Source of the DNA: an uncultured Lachnospiraceae bacterium
GTDB lineage: Bacteria > Bacillota > Clostridia > Lachnospirales > Lachnospiraceae
DNA: 6,028 nucleotides
NCBI GenBank assembly: GCA_902782815.1
Contig: CACZOS010000003.1
Span: forward strand, 1-6,028
Direction of reading: 5' to 3'
Below are positions 5,876 through 6,028 of this stretch, piece after piece. Within the stretch, counting starts at the first letter, position 1; each line of letters opens with the position of its first letter. The notes under the pieces were generated by a model that saw only the letters and a list, made by a program, of their open reading frames with translations, was not told where the DNA came from and searched no databases. The translations under genes were made by a program, and so were the position numbers.

Positions 5876-6028
5876 ATGAAGAAGAGAGTTTTGGCCATGG
5901 TTCTTGTCCTGGTACTGATGCTTTCCCTGGCCCGCGGATGCGGAAAGAAATCCGGCGGGAAAAACGGCGGAAAAGCGGAAAGAGCCGGGAACAATACCCT
6001 GGTGGTAGGTATCGCACAGGATTTCGAC
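5876..6028 (+). CDS. lipoprotein, probable family 5 ABC solute-binding protein (partial)
   Basis: Only the first 51 codons are inside the window; the frame is open to the last base. ATG 5876 has AAAGGAGA (5863-5870) as a strong ribosome binding site, with six bases between GGAG and the ATG. Residues 1-22 form a lipoprotein signal peptide: MKKR, a hydrophobic core of about 15 residues (VLAMVLVLVLMLSLA), then ARGC with Cys22 as the probable lipidated residue. The Arg two places before the cysteine is unusual for a lipobox. A Gly/Lys-rich linker (about 23-40) follows, then TLVVGIAQDFD at 41-51. This resembles the first beta strand of SBP_bac_5 proteins, the extracellular receptors of dipeptide, oligopeptide or nickel ABC importers. 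The rest of the importer would be expected downstream, outside the window. Lipoprotein nature is likely; the family 5 call rests on about 11 residues. Confidence 0.68.
   Translation, partial: MKKRVLAMVLVLVLMLSLARGCGKKSGGKNGGKAERAGNNTLVVGIAQDFD

Noticed and set aside
1..6028. CRISPR arrays, insertion sequences, tRNA or rRNA genes, phage or toxin-antitoxin genes
   Set aside because: No direct repeat arrays, transposase motifs, terminal inverted repeats with target duplications, or tRNA-like cloverleaf patterns were seen. Nearly all the sequence is accounted for by ordinary transporter and biosynthesis genes.

Overview
The window reads like a chromosomal segment of a Gram-positive, low-to-mid GC anaerobe, most likely a Lachnospiraceae-type Clostridia. 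The grounds are the firmicute-style DapA, strong AGGAG-type ribosome binding sites, a MacB/FtsX-type ABC exporter with no periplasmic adaptor gene, and a lipoprotein-type solute-binding protein. The taxonomic call is recollection plus inference, not a database result.

Layout: (1) a complete MATE-family efflux transporter on the + strand (47-1408). (2) A 138-base gap with a perfect 24-bp inverted repeat (1439-1488) that swallows the -10 box of a promoter, which looks like a repressor operator. (3) A two-gene ABC exporter operon on the + strand: ATPase 1547-2245 and an eight-TM FtsX-type permease 2239-4569, overlapping by 7 bases. (4) A bidirectional hairpin terminator (4578-4663) between convergent genes. 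(5) dapA on the - strand (4698-5582), apparently monocistronic here. (6) A 293-base divergent intergenic region (5583-5875) with a hairpin in the dapA leader, a possible dapA promoter and a good + strand promoter. (7) The first 51 codons of a lipoprotein that begins like a family 5 (peptide/nickel-type) solute-binding protein, cut by the window end.

How they work together: the MATE pump and the ABC exporter both look like export functions, and the ABC operon appears to be switched by a dedicated repressor whose gene is not in this window. A regulator gene just before the MATE gene would fit but cannot be seen. dapA supplies 4-hydroxy-tetrahydrodipicolinate for diaminopimelate (cell wall) and lysine synthesis, with no visible functional link to the exporters. 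The truncated lipoprotein probably starts a separate uptake operon running right out of the window.

I did not find evidence for a novel multi-gene system. The points most worth a second look are the 50-bp operator palindrome, the dapA leader hairpin, the substituted lysine-site residues in DapA, and the duplicated two-half architecture of the permease.
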